Assembly (NCBI RefSeq): GCF_007833215.1
Contig: NZ_CP042239.1
Location: 3,842,001-3,906,000 of the forward strand
Origin: Sphingomonas suaedae
GTDB taxonomy: Bacteria > Pseudomonadota > Alphaproteobacteria > Sphingomonadales > Sphingomonadaceae
Direction of reading: 5' to 3'
Length of the DNA stretch: 64,000 nt
Positions within the stretch are counted from its first letter, which is position 1. Each line of letters opens with the position of its first letter. The notes beneath the pieces are model-generated. The model was not told the origin of the DNA and did no database searches. It saw only the letters and a program-made list of their open reading frames with translations. The position numbers were made by a program, and so were the translations under genes. This document shows, one piece after another, positions 29,106-39,546 of the stretch.

Positions 29106-30335
29106 ATGGCGCTGATCGATCATTTCTTCACTCGCGCCGTGAAGCGCGGCGAACTCACCGTAATCCATGCCGATGGCAGCGCGCGCAGCTTTGGCGCGCC
29201 CGATCCGGCGCTGTCCCCGGTGACGATCCGGTTCACCGACCCCTCGGTCGCGCGGCGCATCGTCACCGATCCGGCGCTGGGCGCGGCGGAGAGCTTCATG
29301 GACGGGCGGCTGGTGATCGAGAAGGGCGACATTCTCGCGCTGCTGCGCCTGGTCACGGCCAACAACCGATGGGAGGACAAGACCGGCAATCTCGCCCCCG
29401 GCCCCGTGAAGCAGGCGCTGGACAATGTCCGCTTCCGGCTCGACCGGGTGAACATGGCTCGCCGGTCGAAGCGCAACGTGGCGCATCATTACGACCTGTC
29501 GCGGCGGCTGTACGACCTCTTCCTCGATGCCGACCGGCAATATAGCTGCGCCTATTTCACCGATCCGGCCAACAGCCTGGAACAGGCGCAGGCGGACAAG
29601 AAGGCGCATATCGCCGCCAAGCTGGCGCTCAAGCCGGGCATGACGGTGCTCGACATCGGCTGTGGCTGGGGCGGGATGGCGCTGTATCTGCACGAGAAGA
29701 CCGGCGCCGAAGTGCTGGGCGTGACGCTGTCCGAGGAACAGCTGAAGGTCGCGCGCGATCGCGCCGATGCGGCAGGGGTCGCGGGCAAGGTGCGGTTCGA
29801 GCTGATCGATTATCGCCACGTTACCGGGCAGTTCGACCGGATCGTGTCCGTCGGCATGTTCGAACATGTCGGTCCGGCGCATTACCGCACCTTCTTTCGC
29901 AAATGCCGCGAGCTGCTGACCCCCGAGGGCGTGATGCTGCTCCACACCATCGGTCGTGCGGGCGGACCCGGGGTCACCGACGCCTTTACCGCCAAATATA
30001 TCTTCCCTGGAGGGTATATCCCGGCCCTGTCGGAGATCGTGCGCGGGCATGAGGGGCTGCGCTATTTCCTCACCGATGTGGAGGTGCTGCGGCTGCATTA
30101 TGGCTATACGCTTCAGCACTGGTACGATCGCACCGTTGCCGCGCGCGATCAGATCGTCGCGCTGTATGACGAGCGGTTCTTTGCGATGTGGACCTATTAT
30201 CTCGCCGGGTCGCTGGTCAGTTTCGAGAATGGCGGGCTGGTGAATTACCAGCTTCAGTATAGCCGGTCGCGCACCGCGCTGCCGATCACGCGCGACTATA
30301 TGGCGCAGGCGGAAGCGCGGCTGCGCACATGCTGA
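29106..30335 (+). CDS. cfa: Cyclopropane-fatty-acyl-phospholipid synthase
   Basis: CFA synthases add a methylene group from S-adenosylmethionine to membrane lipid double bonds. The SAM site is VLDIGCGWGG near residue 182, followed by the family motifs GVTLSEEQ, VGMFEHVG and YIFPGGYIP. The 409-residue length and the N-terminal region of about 110 residues are normal. The start at 29106 removes 26 residues of extension. It follows the molybdoenzyme by 59 bases on the same strand, so a shared role in membrane stress is possible. Confidence 0.93.
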   Translation: MALIDHFFTRAVKRGELTVIHADGSARSFGAPDPALSPVTIRFTDPSVARRIVTDPALGAAESFMDGRLVIEKGDILALLRLVTANNRWEDKTGNLAPGPVKQALDNVRFRLDRVNMARRSKRNVAHHYDLSRRLYDLFLDADRQYSCAYFTDPANSLEQAQADKKAHIAAKLALKPGMTVLDIGCGWGGMALYLHEKTGAEVLGVTLSEEQLKVARDRADAAGVAGKVRFELIDYRHVTGQFDRIVSVGMFEHVGPAHYRTFFRKCRELLTPEGVMLLHTIGRAGGPGVTDAFTAKYIFPGGYIPALSEIVRGHEGLRYFLTDVEVLRLHYGYTLQHWYDRTVAARDQIVALYDERFFAMWTYYLAGSLVSFENGGLVNYQLQYSRSRTALPITRDYMAQAEARLRTC

Positions 30336-30346
30336 GCCGTTCGCGC

Positions 30347-30408
30347 CGAGCTTGTCGAAGCGCCGTTCCGCGCGGGTGCTGATCAGCCTTCGACAGGCTC
30401 AGGGCAAA
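30347..30408. repeat. Intergenic palindrome (family B, copy 1)
   Basis: Arms CGAGCTTGTCGAAG and CTTCGACAGGCTCAGGGCAAA form an imperfect hairpin between the convergent cfa and EF-hand genes. A better-paired copy is at 38327-38386. Confidence 0.7.
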
Positions 30409-30427
30409 GGGGCGGGTGTGATGACCA

Positions 30428-30805
30428 CTATTCGACGCCTAATTGCTCGACATCGGCGCCCAGATGCGCGCTCAGTTCGGCCCGCGTGACCTTGCCGTCG
30501 CCATCCTTGTCCGCCGCCGCGAACCAGGCATCGGCCTTGGCCCAGCCCATCGCGGGCGAACGCACCTCAGGGCGGGGATCGCTCGCCTTTTTGGACTGGC
30601 GCGATGCCTGATAGGTCGCCTCCGCGCTTGCGTCGAAATCGAATCGCGCGCGGACCTCGTCGCGCTCCACGCTTCCATCCTCGTTGAGGTCGAGATCGGC
30701 GAAGCGCTCGGCGACGCGGCGTTCGGCCTCCGCCTTCGGTAGCGGGTCGGGGGCCACGCCAACCGGTTGGGCCTGGAGGGCGAGCAGGGTGAGTGCGATC
30801 AGCAT
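30428..30805 (-). CDS. Exported EF-hand calcium-binding protein
   Basis: The 125-residue product starts with a hydrophobic stretch (LIALTLLALQAQP) that looks like a short signal peptide and has two EF-hand loops: DLNEDGSVERDE near residues 38-50 and DKDGDGKVTRAE near residues 98-110. Both have the Asp-x-Asp/Asn-x-Asp/Gly pattern and the final acidic residue. It is probably periplasmic. The role (calcium sensing or envelope structure) is unknown. Confidence 0.85.
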   Translation of the reverse strand: MLIALTLLALQAQPVGVAPDPLPKAEAERRVAERFADLDLNEDGSVERDEVRARFDFDASAEATYQASRQSKKASDPRPEVRSPAMGWAKADAWFAAADKDGDGKVTRAELSAHLGADVEQLGVE

Positions 30806-30874
30806 GGATCCAGCATAGCGGCACGCGGCTGAACGGCAATCGAACCGCTCAGGCGAACCAATCAGGCGAACCGG

Positions 30875-31294
30875 TCAGGCCGGGTATTTCGCGTTCATAT
30901 GGTCCCAGGCGGCGGTGGCCATCTCTTCGAGAACGGCCAGGTCCACGTCCGCCAGCTTCTTGATGTAAAGGCAGGACTTCCCGGTCCTGTGTCTGCCCAG
31001 CCGCGCCAGATCCCCCGCTTCGCCCGCGCGGTCGGTCAGCATGTAGAATACCAGCTCGGCCTTGCGGGGGCTGAAGCCGAGACGGCACATGTCGCCCTCA
31101 TGCCCGCTTTCGTAGCGATAATGATAGCTGCCGAAGCCGATGATCGAGGGTCCCCACATGGCCGGCTTTTCGCCGGTGATCCGTTCGAGCATCGCGCAGG
31201 CCGTCTTGGCGTCCTCGCGTCGGACCGGCGGCTCGACAGCGTCGATAAAGGCGGCGACGTCGGCGGGGGTGGGCTTGGTCTTGATCTCGGCCAT
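30875..31294 (-). CDS. DUF1801 family protein
   Basis: The 139-residue product matches the DUF1801 plan: an opening helix pair, MWGPSIIGFGSYHYRYESG in the first third, then FSPRKAELVFYML and a C-terminal LYIKKLADVDLAVLEEM. Related folds are found in YdhG-type stress proteins; the biochemical role is unknown. The ATG at 31294 has GGGAG eight bases upstream, better than one 13 codons earlier that lies in repeat sequence. Confidence 0.85.
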   Translation of the reverse strand: MAEIKTKPTPADVAAFIDAVEPPVRREDAKTACAMLERITGEKPAMWGPSIIGFGSYHYRYESGHEGDMCRLGFSPRKAELVFYMLTDRAGEAGDLARLGRHRTGKSCLYIKKLADVDLAVLEEMATAAWDHMNAKYPA

Positions 31295-31328
31295 TTGCGA
31301 TCTCCCGAGGGAAGGCATAGCCTGATCC

Positions 31329-31409
31329 GTCATCCGGGCGAAAGCGGGGATTTCTCGTGATTGCGGGAGCGGATTGCCTCACGAGATCCCGGCTTTCGCC
31401 GGGATGACG
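31329..31409. repeat. Intergenic palindrome (family E)
   Basis: CGTCATCCGGGCGAAAGCGGGGATTTCTCGTGA-type left arm (31329-31361) and a right arm at 31379-31409 pair with few mismatches. It is the GTCATCCCGGCGAAAGCCGGGATC type of palindrome I recall as widespread in alphaproteobacteria. It is between divergent genes, so it lies in a promoter region and not at a terminator. Confidence 0.75.
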
Positions 31410-31429
31410 AGCGGGGCTATGGGGCACAG

Positions 31430-32758
31430 ATGACCGCCCAGCCGCTCACCCGCCGTTCGATCCTGGCGCAGGCCTGGCCGATCATGCTCGGCCAGACGAC
31501 GGTGCCGCTGGTGGGGCTGGTCGATACTGCGGTGATCGGCTGGACCGGCGACGCCGCCGCGCTCGCCGGGGTGGCTCTGGGAACGGCGATCATCAGCTTC
31601 ATCTTCTGGGCGTTCGGTTTTCTGCGCATGGGGATGACGGGCCTGACTGCGCAGGCGCATGGGCGCGCCGCGCGGGAGGAGGTGGACGGGCTGCTGGTGC
31701 GCGGCGTCGCGGCGGGGGTCGGTATCGGCGTGGTGCTCGTCGCGCTCCAGATCGTCCTCGTCCCGGCTGTCTTTGCGTTGCTGGCGGGAGGTGGCGCGCT
31801 GGACGCGGCGGCGCGGGAGTTCGTGACCGCGCGATTTATCGGTGCCCCGGCAGCATTGGGCTTTTATGCCATCAGCGGCTGGCTGTTCGGTCTTGGCCGC
31901 ACCCGCGAGACGCTGGCGCTCCAGATCCTCGTCAATCTGGTCAACGGCGTGCTCGATATCGTTTTTGTCTGGCAGTTCGGCATGGGCGCACGCGGCGTGG
32001 GCCTTGGTACCGCGATCGCCGAATGGGTCGGGCTGATCGCCGGTATCGCGCTTGTGGTCCGGATCGCGGGCCTGCGCGCGCTGCTCGCTCAGCGTGCCGG
32101 TTTCTTTCACGGCGCGGCGTGGAAGCGACTCTTTGCGGTCAATGCCGACATCATGGTCCGCACGATCGCGCTGCTCGCGCTATTCCTGTGGCTCGCCAAT
32201 GCCGGTGCGCGGCTCGGCACGGTCCAGCTCGCCGCCAACCATGTGCTGATGCAGCTGGTGAGCATCTTCGCCTTTGTCCTCGACGGCTTTGCCTTCACCG
32301 CTGAATCGCGGGTGGGCCAGGCGGTGGGGAAGCGCGCAAGGGCGGAATTGCTTCGGGCGATCCGGCTGACGGGTGAGTTCTCGCTTGGATTCGGTCTGTT
32401 GGCGACGCTTGCTGCGCTGCTGTTCGGCGGCGCGCTGATCGACCTGTTGACCACCAATGTTGAGGTGCGCGAAGCCGCCCGCTCCGTCCTGCCGCTGGCA
32501 GCGTTGGCAGCGATCGTCGGCGTTCCGGCCTGGCTGCTCGACGGGGTGTTCATCGGCGCGACGCAGGGGCGGGCGCTGCGCAATGCCGCGAGCCTCGCCA
32601 CGAGCCTTTACATTGCGACCGATCTGTTGCTGCGTCCGTTCGGCGCAACGGGACTTTGGCTGGCGTTGCTGGCGAGCTATTTCTTCCGCGCCGGGTTGCT
32701 CGCGATCCACTTGCCCCGGCTGTTCGCCACGGTTGCCGAACCGCCCGCGCGGGCCTAG
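31430..32758 (+). CDS. MATE family efflux transporter (DinF-like)
   Basis: The 442-residue protein has 12 membrane helices in two halves, with the MATE pattern of a Pro/Gly-rich first helix (PIMLGQTTVPLVGLVDT) and ARGVGLGTAI in the middle. MATE pumps export cationic drugs or metabolites with Na+ or H+. Subgroup details favour the DinF/NorM-like set. The ATG at 31430 is used; 23 upstream codons in frame are repeat-derived (family E). It precedes argG by 33 bases. Confidence 0.92.
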   Translation: MTAQPLTRRSILAQAWPIMLGQTTVPLVGLVDTAVIGWTGDAAALAGVALGTAIISFIFWAFGFLRMGMTGLTAQAHGRAAREEVDGLLVRGVAAGVGIGVVLVALQIVLVPAVFALLAGGGALDAAAREFVTARFIGAPAALGFYAISGWLFGLGRTRETLALQILVNLVNGVLDIVFVWQFGMGARGVGLGTAIAEWVGLIAGIALVVRIAGLRALLAQRAGFFHGAAWKRLFAVNADIMVRTIALLALFLWLANAGARLGTVQLAANHVLMQLVSIFAFVLDGFAFTAESRVGQAVGKRARAELLRAIRLTGEFSLGFGLLATLAALLFGGALIDLLTTNVEVREAARSVLPLAALAAIVGVPAWLLDGVFIGATQGRALRNAASLATSLYIATDLLLRPFGATGLWLALLASYFFRAGLLAIHLPRLFATVAEPPARA

Positions 32759-32791
32759 AGGCGCACCGACTTTCCCTCTGGAGCAACAGCA

Positions 32792-34009
<1,218 letters not shown>

Positions 34010-34891
34010 GGGTCAGCAGCCACAGGTCGGGCGGGGCGCCGATGCGCAGGGGCAGCAGGCTGGTGCCCAGCCCGGCGCCGACTATGATCGTCCGCTCGCC
34101 CTCGCGGATCAGCCCGCACGCAAAGCGATCGCCGTAGCGCGACATGGTGGCCGGCCGCCCGATCAGCGGCAGCGCGATCTGGCCGCAATGCGTGTGTCCG
34201 GCGAGGACCAGCGCGAAGCGGGGCGGTAGCGCGGGCACGATGTCGGGCGAGTGGCTCAGCGCCACGACCGGCCCCTTGAGCGGCGTGACCGCGCGGGCGA
34301 GCGCTGCGGGGTCGGCGCGGCCGGTGAAGTCGTCATCGGCGCCCGCGATGATCAGCCCGGCGCGGCGAATAACCGAATTGCTCAGCACCGTGACGCGGTT
34401 GGCCTCGAGCGCGTGGCGGATGCCGGCGGTGCTGCGCCAATGGTCGTGATTGCCGAGCACCGCGACCACCCCGAACCGGGCGCGCAGCCTACCGAGCGGG
34501 GCGATTGCCTCATCTTCGCTGTAACGATGGGTGGAAACGCGCTTGTCGCTGACCAGATCGCCCGCGATCAGCACCATGTCCGGTTTCAGCGCGTTGACCT
34601 GCTCCACGATCCCCGCCAGCCGCGCGGGTGGCATATCGGGCCCGGCGACGTGCAGGTCACTTAGCAGCGCAACCCGCAGCGGGGCTTGCCCTTCTGGCCA
34701 GTCCGCCATCCCGATCGCAGCAGTCCGCACGACAGGATCGCGCAACGCTTCCCAATAGCCATATCCCGCAAATGCGAGTGCCAGGCACAGGCCGATCATG
34801 AGAATGCGCTTCATCCCATCAGCCTAGCGCACGGCATCGGGTCCGCAATGCCGCTCGACGAACGTTAACCGGAATGGGATAGGCAAGGGCC

Positions 34892-36610
34892 ATGGGGGCG
34901 GCGCGATCCGGGATCTGGCGCGATAATGCGGTGGCGGTGGGGCTTGCGCTGCTGCTCGTCGCCATGTGGGCGTGGCGCGACTGGGCGGCGCTGTCGGTGT
35001 TGCGGTTGCCCGATACCGACGACGTCATGCGGCTTCAGCAGGTTCGCGACTGGCTGGCGGGGCAGGACTTTGGCGATCTGTCGCAACACCGGCTCGGCGC
35101 GGCAGGACTGGAGATGCACTGGTCGCGGCTGCCCGATCTGGTGCCCGGCGCGATCATTGCGGTGCTGACCCCGGTGACGGGCGCGGATGTGGCGGAACTG
35201 GTCGCGGTGATCCTGTGGCCGCTGCTGCTGTTCGCCGCAGCGCTGGTGCTGGTCGCAGCGATCGCACGGCGGGTGGCGGTGTCGGCGCCGGTCGCTGTGA
35301 TAATCGCAGCGCTCGCCTATCCGGCCAATGCGCTGTTCCTGCCCGGGCGGATCGACCATCATGGGATGCAGCTTGTACTGCTGCTGGTCCTCGTTCGTGC
35401 AGTGATCGGTCCCGGCGGGTGGCGCAGCGGCGTTGCGGCGGGGGTGGCGAGCGTCGCGTCGCTGGCCGTGGGCATGGAGACCGCGCCATTCCTTGCGCTT
35501 GGTGGCGGGGCGTTGGCGCTGCGCTGGGCGGTGGAGGGGGAGGGGGAGCGGTCGCGGCTGCTGGGCTATGGCGTTGCCTTGGTCCCCGGCCTCGCGCTGG
35601 CCGCGTTGCTGTTCCGCACGAGTGGCTGGAATACCGCAAGCTGCGACGCTTTCGCCGCACCGCTGTGGCGGGCGGCGCAGGTCGCCGCGCTTGCGCCGCT
35701 TGCGCTGGCGCTGGCCGGACGCTGGCTCGCCGCGCCCGGGAGGCTGGTTGCGGCAGTAGCATTGGGCGGCGTTGCGCTTACCGTTGCGCTGACCCTCTCA
35801 CCCGCATGTCTGTCGCCCTATGGCAGCGTCGATCCGTTGCTCGAACGGCTGTGGCTGGCGCGGGTGGCGGAGGCGCAGCCGCTATTCGCCGCGCCGCTCG
35901 ATCATGCGATCGGCTATGTCGGACTGGCGCTTGCCGGGCTGGCAGCGACGCTGTGGCAGTGGCGGCGGACGCGCGGTTCAGGCTGGGCCGTGCTGGCCGG
36001 GTTCCAACTGGCCGCACTCGCACTCGCGCTGGTGCAGTTGCGCGGCGTCTATGCCGGAACGCTGCTCGCCGCGCCGGGGCTGGCTGCGTTGATCGCCCAA
36101 GCACGCGAACGTGGACCATTCGCGCTGGCGGCGGCCTGGATCGCTTCGGCGGGGTTCGTCTATCCCGCGCTGGGGAGCCTCCTTGCGCCTGAGCTGCCCG
36201 CGCCGCAATGCGATGGCGGCGCGTTGCTGGATGTCCTCGCCGTGCAGCCCGCCGGAGTGGTCGCCGCGCCGATCGACCTCGGCCCCTATATGCTTGCCGC
36301 GACACCGCACCGCGCGCTGGCCGCGCCCTATCATCGCAATGCTTCGGGCAATCTGGCGGTTTACCGGTTGCTGCTGATGCCGGTGGAGCAGGCGCGAGGC
36401 GCGGCCGCGCGGCTCGATCTCGACTATCTGGCGGATTGCGCGGGAGCGTGGGAGGAACTCGGTTCACCGCCGCCGGAGTCGCTGCTTGCCTCCTTGCGCG
36501 CGGGGAGCCCTCCTGCATGGCTGGTCCCGATCTGGAAACGGAGCGGTTCGGGCCTCTATGCGATAGACGGTTCGCCAACCCGCTTGCCGGAGGATAGCGC
36601 ACCGCAGTAA
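34892..36610 (+). CDS. Polytopic membrane protein, putative GT-C glycosyltransferase
   Basis: The 572-residue product has about 12 hydrophobic helices and a soluble C-terminal part (about residues 420-572). The first periplasmic loop contains LPDTDDVMRLQQVRDWLAG, an acidic motif that fits the catalytic first loop of GT-C enzymes (STT3/PMT type), followed by a GRIDHHGMQ motif near residue 152. These fit a transferase that uses a polyprenyl-phosphate sugar, but no activity is proved. It is followed after 10 bases by a second large membrane protein, apparently in one operon. Confidence 0.7.
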   Translation: MGAARSGIWRDNAVAVGLALLLVAMWAWRDWAALSVLRLPDTDDVMRLQQVRDWLAGQDFGDLSQHRLGAAGLEMHWSRLPDLVPGAIIAVLTPVTGADVAELVAVILWPLLLFAAALVLVAAIARRVAVSAPVAVIIAALAYPANALFLPGRIDHHGMQLVLLLVLVRAVIGPGGWRSGVAAGVASVASLAVGMETAPFLALGGGALALRWAVEGEGERSRLLGYGVALVPGLALAALLFRTSGWNTASCDAFAAPLWRAAQVAALAPLALALAGRWLAAPGRLVAAVALGGVALTVALTLSPACLSPYGSVDPLLERLWLARVAEAQPLFAAPLDHAIGYVGLALAGLAATLWQWRRTRGSGWAVLAGFQLAALALALVQLRGVYAGTLLAAPGLAALIAQARERGPFALAAAWIASAGFVYPALGSLLAPELPAPQCDGGALLDVLAVQPAGVVAAPIDLGPYMLAATPHRALAAPYHRNASGNLAVYRLLLMPVEQARGAAARLDLDYLADCAGAWEELGSPPPESLLASLRAGSPPAWLVPIWKRSGSGLYAIDGSPTRLPEDSAPQ

Positions 36611-36620
36611 AGGCGGTCGG

Positions 36621-38321
36621 ATGCAGGGGGGCTCCGAAGATCTGCGCTGGTGGCAGACGCGCTGGTTCGTGCTGTTCGCCGCGCTTGCGGCGGCGGTGCC
36701 GTTGCTGTGGCCCGATGTTCCCCCCCAGGTCGATCTGCCCGGCCATATGGCGCGCTATCGCGTCCAGCTGAGCCATGGCGAGGTGCCCTGGCTCAACGAC
36801 TGGTACAAGTTCGAATGGAGCCTGATCGGCAATCTCGGGCTCGACCTGCTGATCATCCCGCTCGAACCGATTTTCGGGCTGGAGCTGGCGGTCAAGCTGA
36901 TCGTCATCACGATCCCGATGCTGACCGTCACCGGCCTGTTGTGGATCGCGCGCGAAGTGCATGGCCGCATCCCGGCGACCGCGCTGTTCGCGCTCCCGCT
37001 CGCCTATAACTATGCTTTCCATTTCGGTTTCGCGAACTTCGCGCTGTCGATGGCGCTGGCGCTCAATGCCTTTGCGCTGTGGCTGCGGCTGGCGCGACTG
37101 GGGAAGATCCGGTTGCGCGCGTTCCTGTTCGTGCCGATCGGCGCGATCATCTGGGTCACCCATACCTTCGGCTGGGGAACGCTGGGCGTATTGTGCTTCG
37201 CCGCCGAACTGATCCGCCAGCATGATCTGCGCGCGCCGCGCACCGGCCCGTGGCACGCGAATTTCGTGCAGAGCTGGGTGGTGCCGTGGTTCCGGGCGGG
37301 CATCCACTGTCTGGTGCTGGTGCCGCCGGCCATCCTCATGCTGATGTGGCGCAGTGCGGGCGATGTCAGCGGCATCACCGGCGACTGGTTCAACTGGCGC
37401 GCCAAGATCTGGTGGGTACTGATGGTGCTGCGCGACCGGTGGCAGCTGTTCGACATCGCCTGCCTCGGCGTTCTCTATCTCGTGCTGCTCAAGGGGCTGC
37501 GCGATCCGAACATCGAATATTCGCGGCATCTCGGCATTTCGGCGCTGTTCCTGATCGCGGTTTTCATCCTGCTGCCGCGCGTGGTGTTCGGGTCGGCCTA
37601 TGCCGATATGCGGCTGGCCCCGTACATGCTTGCCATCGCGGTGATCTCGCTGCGGCCCAAGCCGGGCATGACGATCCGCGGAGCCAAGGTGCTTGCGCTG
37701 GCCGGGCTTGCCTTCTTCCTTGTCCGGATGGGGGCGACCACGTGGAGCAATGTTCTCTACGACAAATCCTATGACCGCGAACTGGCGGCGCTGGAGCATG
37801 TGCCGGAAGGCGCGCGGCTGCTGAGCTTCGTCGGGGAAACCTGTTACAACGAATGGACGATGACGCGGCTCCAGCACCTCCCGGGCATGGCGATGGTGCG
37901 GAAGCTCGCCTATACCAACGATCAATGGTCGATGGCGGGCGGGCAGTTGCTCACCGTTCGTTACCAGCAGGCGCGCGGGTTCAGCCACGATCCGTCGCAG
38001 ATCGTGACCGACACCAAATGCCCGCGCGAATGGTGGCGCCCGGTGGCGGTCAGCCTCGCGCGCTTCCCGCGCCATGCCTATGATTATCTGTGGGTCATCA
38101 GCCCGCCGCCCTATGACAAGAGGCTGGAGGCGGGTCTGATTCCGGTCTGGCGCGACGGCAACAGCGCATTGTTCAAGATCGATCACGGCACGCCCGCAGC
38201 GATCCTGAACCCGGTCGACCTTGGCCCCTATCGCAGCCAGATTCGGCAGATGCGCGAGTTTCTGGAGCGCGACAAGCGCAAGCAGTTGGAGGCATGGGAG
38301 GCCGCGAAGAAGGCGGTCTAA
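36621..38321 (+). CDS. Polytopic membrane protein, putative glycosyltransferase
   Basis: This 566-residue product has about 11 hydrophobic helices, a periplasmic first loop with PPQVDLPGHMARYRVQLSH, and a C-terminal soluble tail that ends in a charged helix (residues 540-566). The general plan agrees with GT-C proteins. The first loop carries an Asp-x-x-x-His pattern in place of the DxD type seen in the preceding gene. The gene is 10 bases after its neighbour and ends before a family B repeat. A joint role in adding a sugar to an envelope polymer is inference. Confidence 0.65.
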   Translation: MQGGSEDLRWWQTRWFVLFAALAAAVPLLWPDVPPQVDLPGHMARYRVQLSHGEVPWLNDWYKFEWSLIGNLGLDLLIIPLEPIFGLELAVKLIVITIPMLTVTGLLWIAREVHGRIPATALFALPLAYNYAFHFGFANFALSMALALNAFALWLRLARLGKIRLRAFLFVPIGAIIWVTHTFGWGTLGVLCFAAELIRQHDLRAPRTGPWHANFVQSWVVPWFRAGIHCLVLVPPAILMLMWRSAGDVSGITGDWFNWRAKIWWVLMVLRDRWQLFDIACLGVLYLVLLKGLRDPNIEYSRHLGISALFLIAVFILLPRVVFGSAYADMRLAPYMLAIAVISLRPKPGMTIRGAKVLALAGLAFFLVRMGATTWSNVLYDKSYDRELAALEHVPEGARLLSFVGETCYNEWTMTRLQHLPGMAMVRKLAYTNDQWSMAGGQLLTVRYQQARGFSHDPSQIVTDTKCPREWWRPVAVSLARFPRHAYDYLWVISPPPYDKRLEAGLIPVWRDGNSALFKIDHGTPAAILNPVDLGPYRSQIRQMREFLERDKRKQLEAWEAAKKAV

Positions 38322-38326
38322 GCGCT

Positions 38327-38386
38327 CCGTTTGCCCTGAGCTTGTCGGCGGGGCGCGGCCCTTCGACAAGCTCAGGGCAAACGGGC
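38327..38386. repeat. Intergenic palindrome (family B, copy 2)
   Basis: CCGTTTGCCCTGAGCTTGTC pairs with GACAAGCTCAGGGCAAACGG around a GC-rich loop, making a 20-bp perfect stem. It lies between two convergent genes and could end both transcripts. Confidence 0.82.
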
Positions 38387-38397
38387 CGTGGGCCGCC

Positions 38398-39537
38398 CTA
38401 ACCGCCCCTTCGAAACGGCGTCATGTCGCCCAGAAATTCCTGTTCCTGCGCGACCGCTTCACGCTCGCGCACCAGATAGTCCGCGATCGCGCGCCGAAAG
38501 CCCGGGTCGGGGATGTAATGCGCCGACCAGGTCGTGACTGGCGCATAGCCGCGTGCCAGCTTGTGCTCGCCTTGTGCCCCGGCCTCGACCCGCGCCAGCC
38601 CGCGTGCGATCGCCGCATCGATCGCCTGATAGTAGCAAAGCTCGAAATGGAGGAACGGCACGTCCTCGACGCAGCCCCAATAGCGCCCGTACAGCGCATC
38701 CGCACCGATCAGGTTGAGCGCTCCCGCGATCGGCCGCCCATCGCGCTCGGCGAACATCAGCAGCACTTGATCGCCCATCGCCGCGCCCAGCATCGAGAAG
38801 AAGGAGCGGGTCAGATAGGGGCGGCCCCATTTGCGGCTGCCGGTATCCTGATAGAAGATCCAGAAGGCGTCCCAATGCGCCTCGATGATCTCCGCGCCGG
38901 TCACATGCCGGATCGTCAGCCCTTCGCGTGCGCGTTCGCGTTCCTTGCGGATCGCCTTGCGCTTGCGCGAGGACAGATCGGCCAGAAAGCCGTCGAAATC
39001 GGCGTAGCCGCGGTTGTGCCAGTGGAACTGCGTTCCCGCGCGCACCAGCCATCCTGCCTGTTGGAACAGCGGTAATTGCGCCGCATCGACGAAGGTTACA
39101 TGCGCCGAGGACAGGCGGTTATTGTCCGCCAGCGCCTCAAGCCCCGCGATCAGGGCGGGGGCCATTGCGCCATCGCGCAACAGCAGGCGGGGGCCGGGAA
39201 CGGGGGTGAAGGGGACCGCGACCTGCAGCTTGGGATAATAGTCCCCGCCCGCCCGCTCCCAGGCATCGGCCCAGGCGTGGTCGAACACATATTCGCCCTG
39301 GCTGTGGCTCTTGGCATAGGCGGGGGCGATGGCCGCGGGCATTCCGTCGGCGCCGTCGATGACGACCGGCACGGGCTGCCACCCCGCAGCAACGCCCACC
39401 GATCCCGACCGTTCGAGGGACGACAGAAACGCATGGGAGAGAAAGGGATTGCCGTTCCCCGCGCACGCATCCCAATGCGCCGCCGGGATCGACGCGACTC
39501 CATCGGCGATGCGGGCGGTGATTGGCGAGGCGTCCAC
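38398..39537 (-). CDS. GNAT-type N-acyltransferase (DUF482, peptidoglycan-related)
   Basis: The 379-residue protein carries the DUF482 pattern: a first half with PFLSHAFLSSLE and a second half that contains RKRKAIRKERERA and the GNAT-like KWGRPYLTRSFF and AGALNLIGADALYGRYWG. The fold resembles the FemAB/peptidoglycan-bridge acyltransferases. It starts with GTG at 39537, nine bases after the mscS stop, at the end of the sseA-metC-mscS operon. The acyl acceptor is not known. Confidence 0.82.
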   Translation of the reverse strand: MDASPITARIADGVASIPAAHWDACAGNGNPFLSHAFLSSLERSGSVGVAAGWQPVPVVIDGADGMPAAIAPAYAKSHSQGEYVFDHAWADAWERAGGDYYPKLQVAVPFTPVPGPRLLLRDGAMAPALIAGLEALADNNRLSSAHVTFVDAAQLPLFQQAGWLVRAGTQFHWHNRGYADFDGFLADLSSRKRKAIRKERERAREGLTIRHVTGAEIIEAHWDAFWIFYQDTGSRKWGRPYLTRSFFSMLGAAMGDQVLLMFAERDGRPIAGALNLIGADALYGRYWGCVEDVPFLHFELCYYQAIDAAIARGLARVEAGAQGEHKLARGYAPVTTWSAHYIPDPGFRRAIADYLVREREAVAQEQEFLGDMTPFRRGG

Positions 39538-39546
39538 GGTCCCGAT

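Noticed and set aside
30849..30880. Direct repeat of TCAGGCGAACC near the DUF1801 gene
   Set aside because: Two short copies at a gene end are too little to support a regulatory or mobile element.
35778..38369. An 863-codon minus-strand open frame opposite the GT-C-like genes
   Set aside because: Composition (Arg, Pro, Gln, His) and lack of motifs show that it is antisense to real membrane-protein genes.
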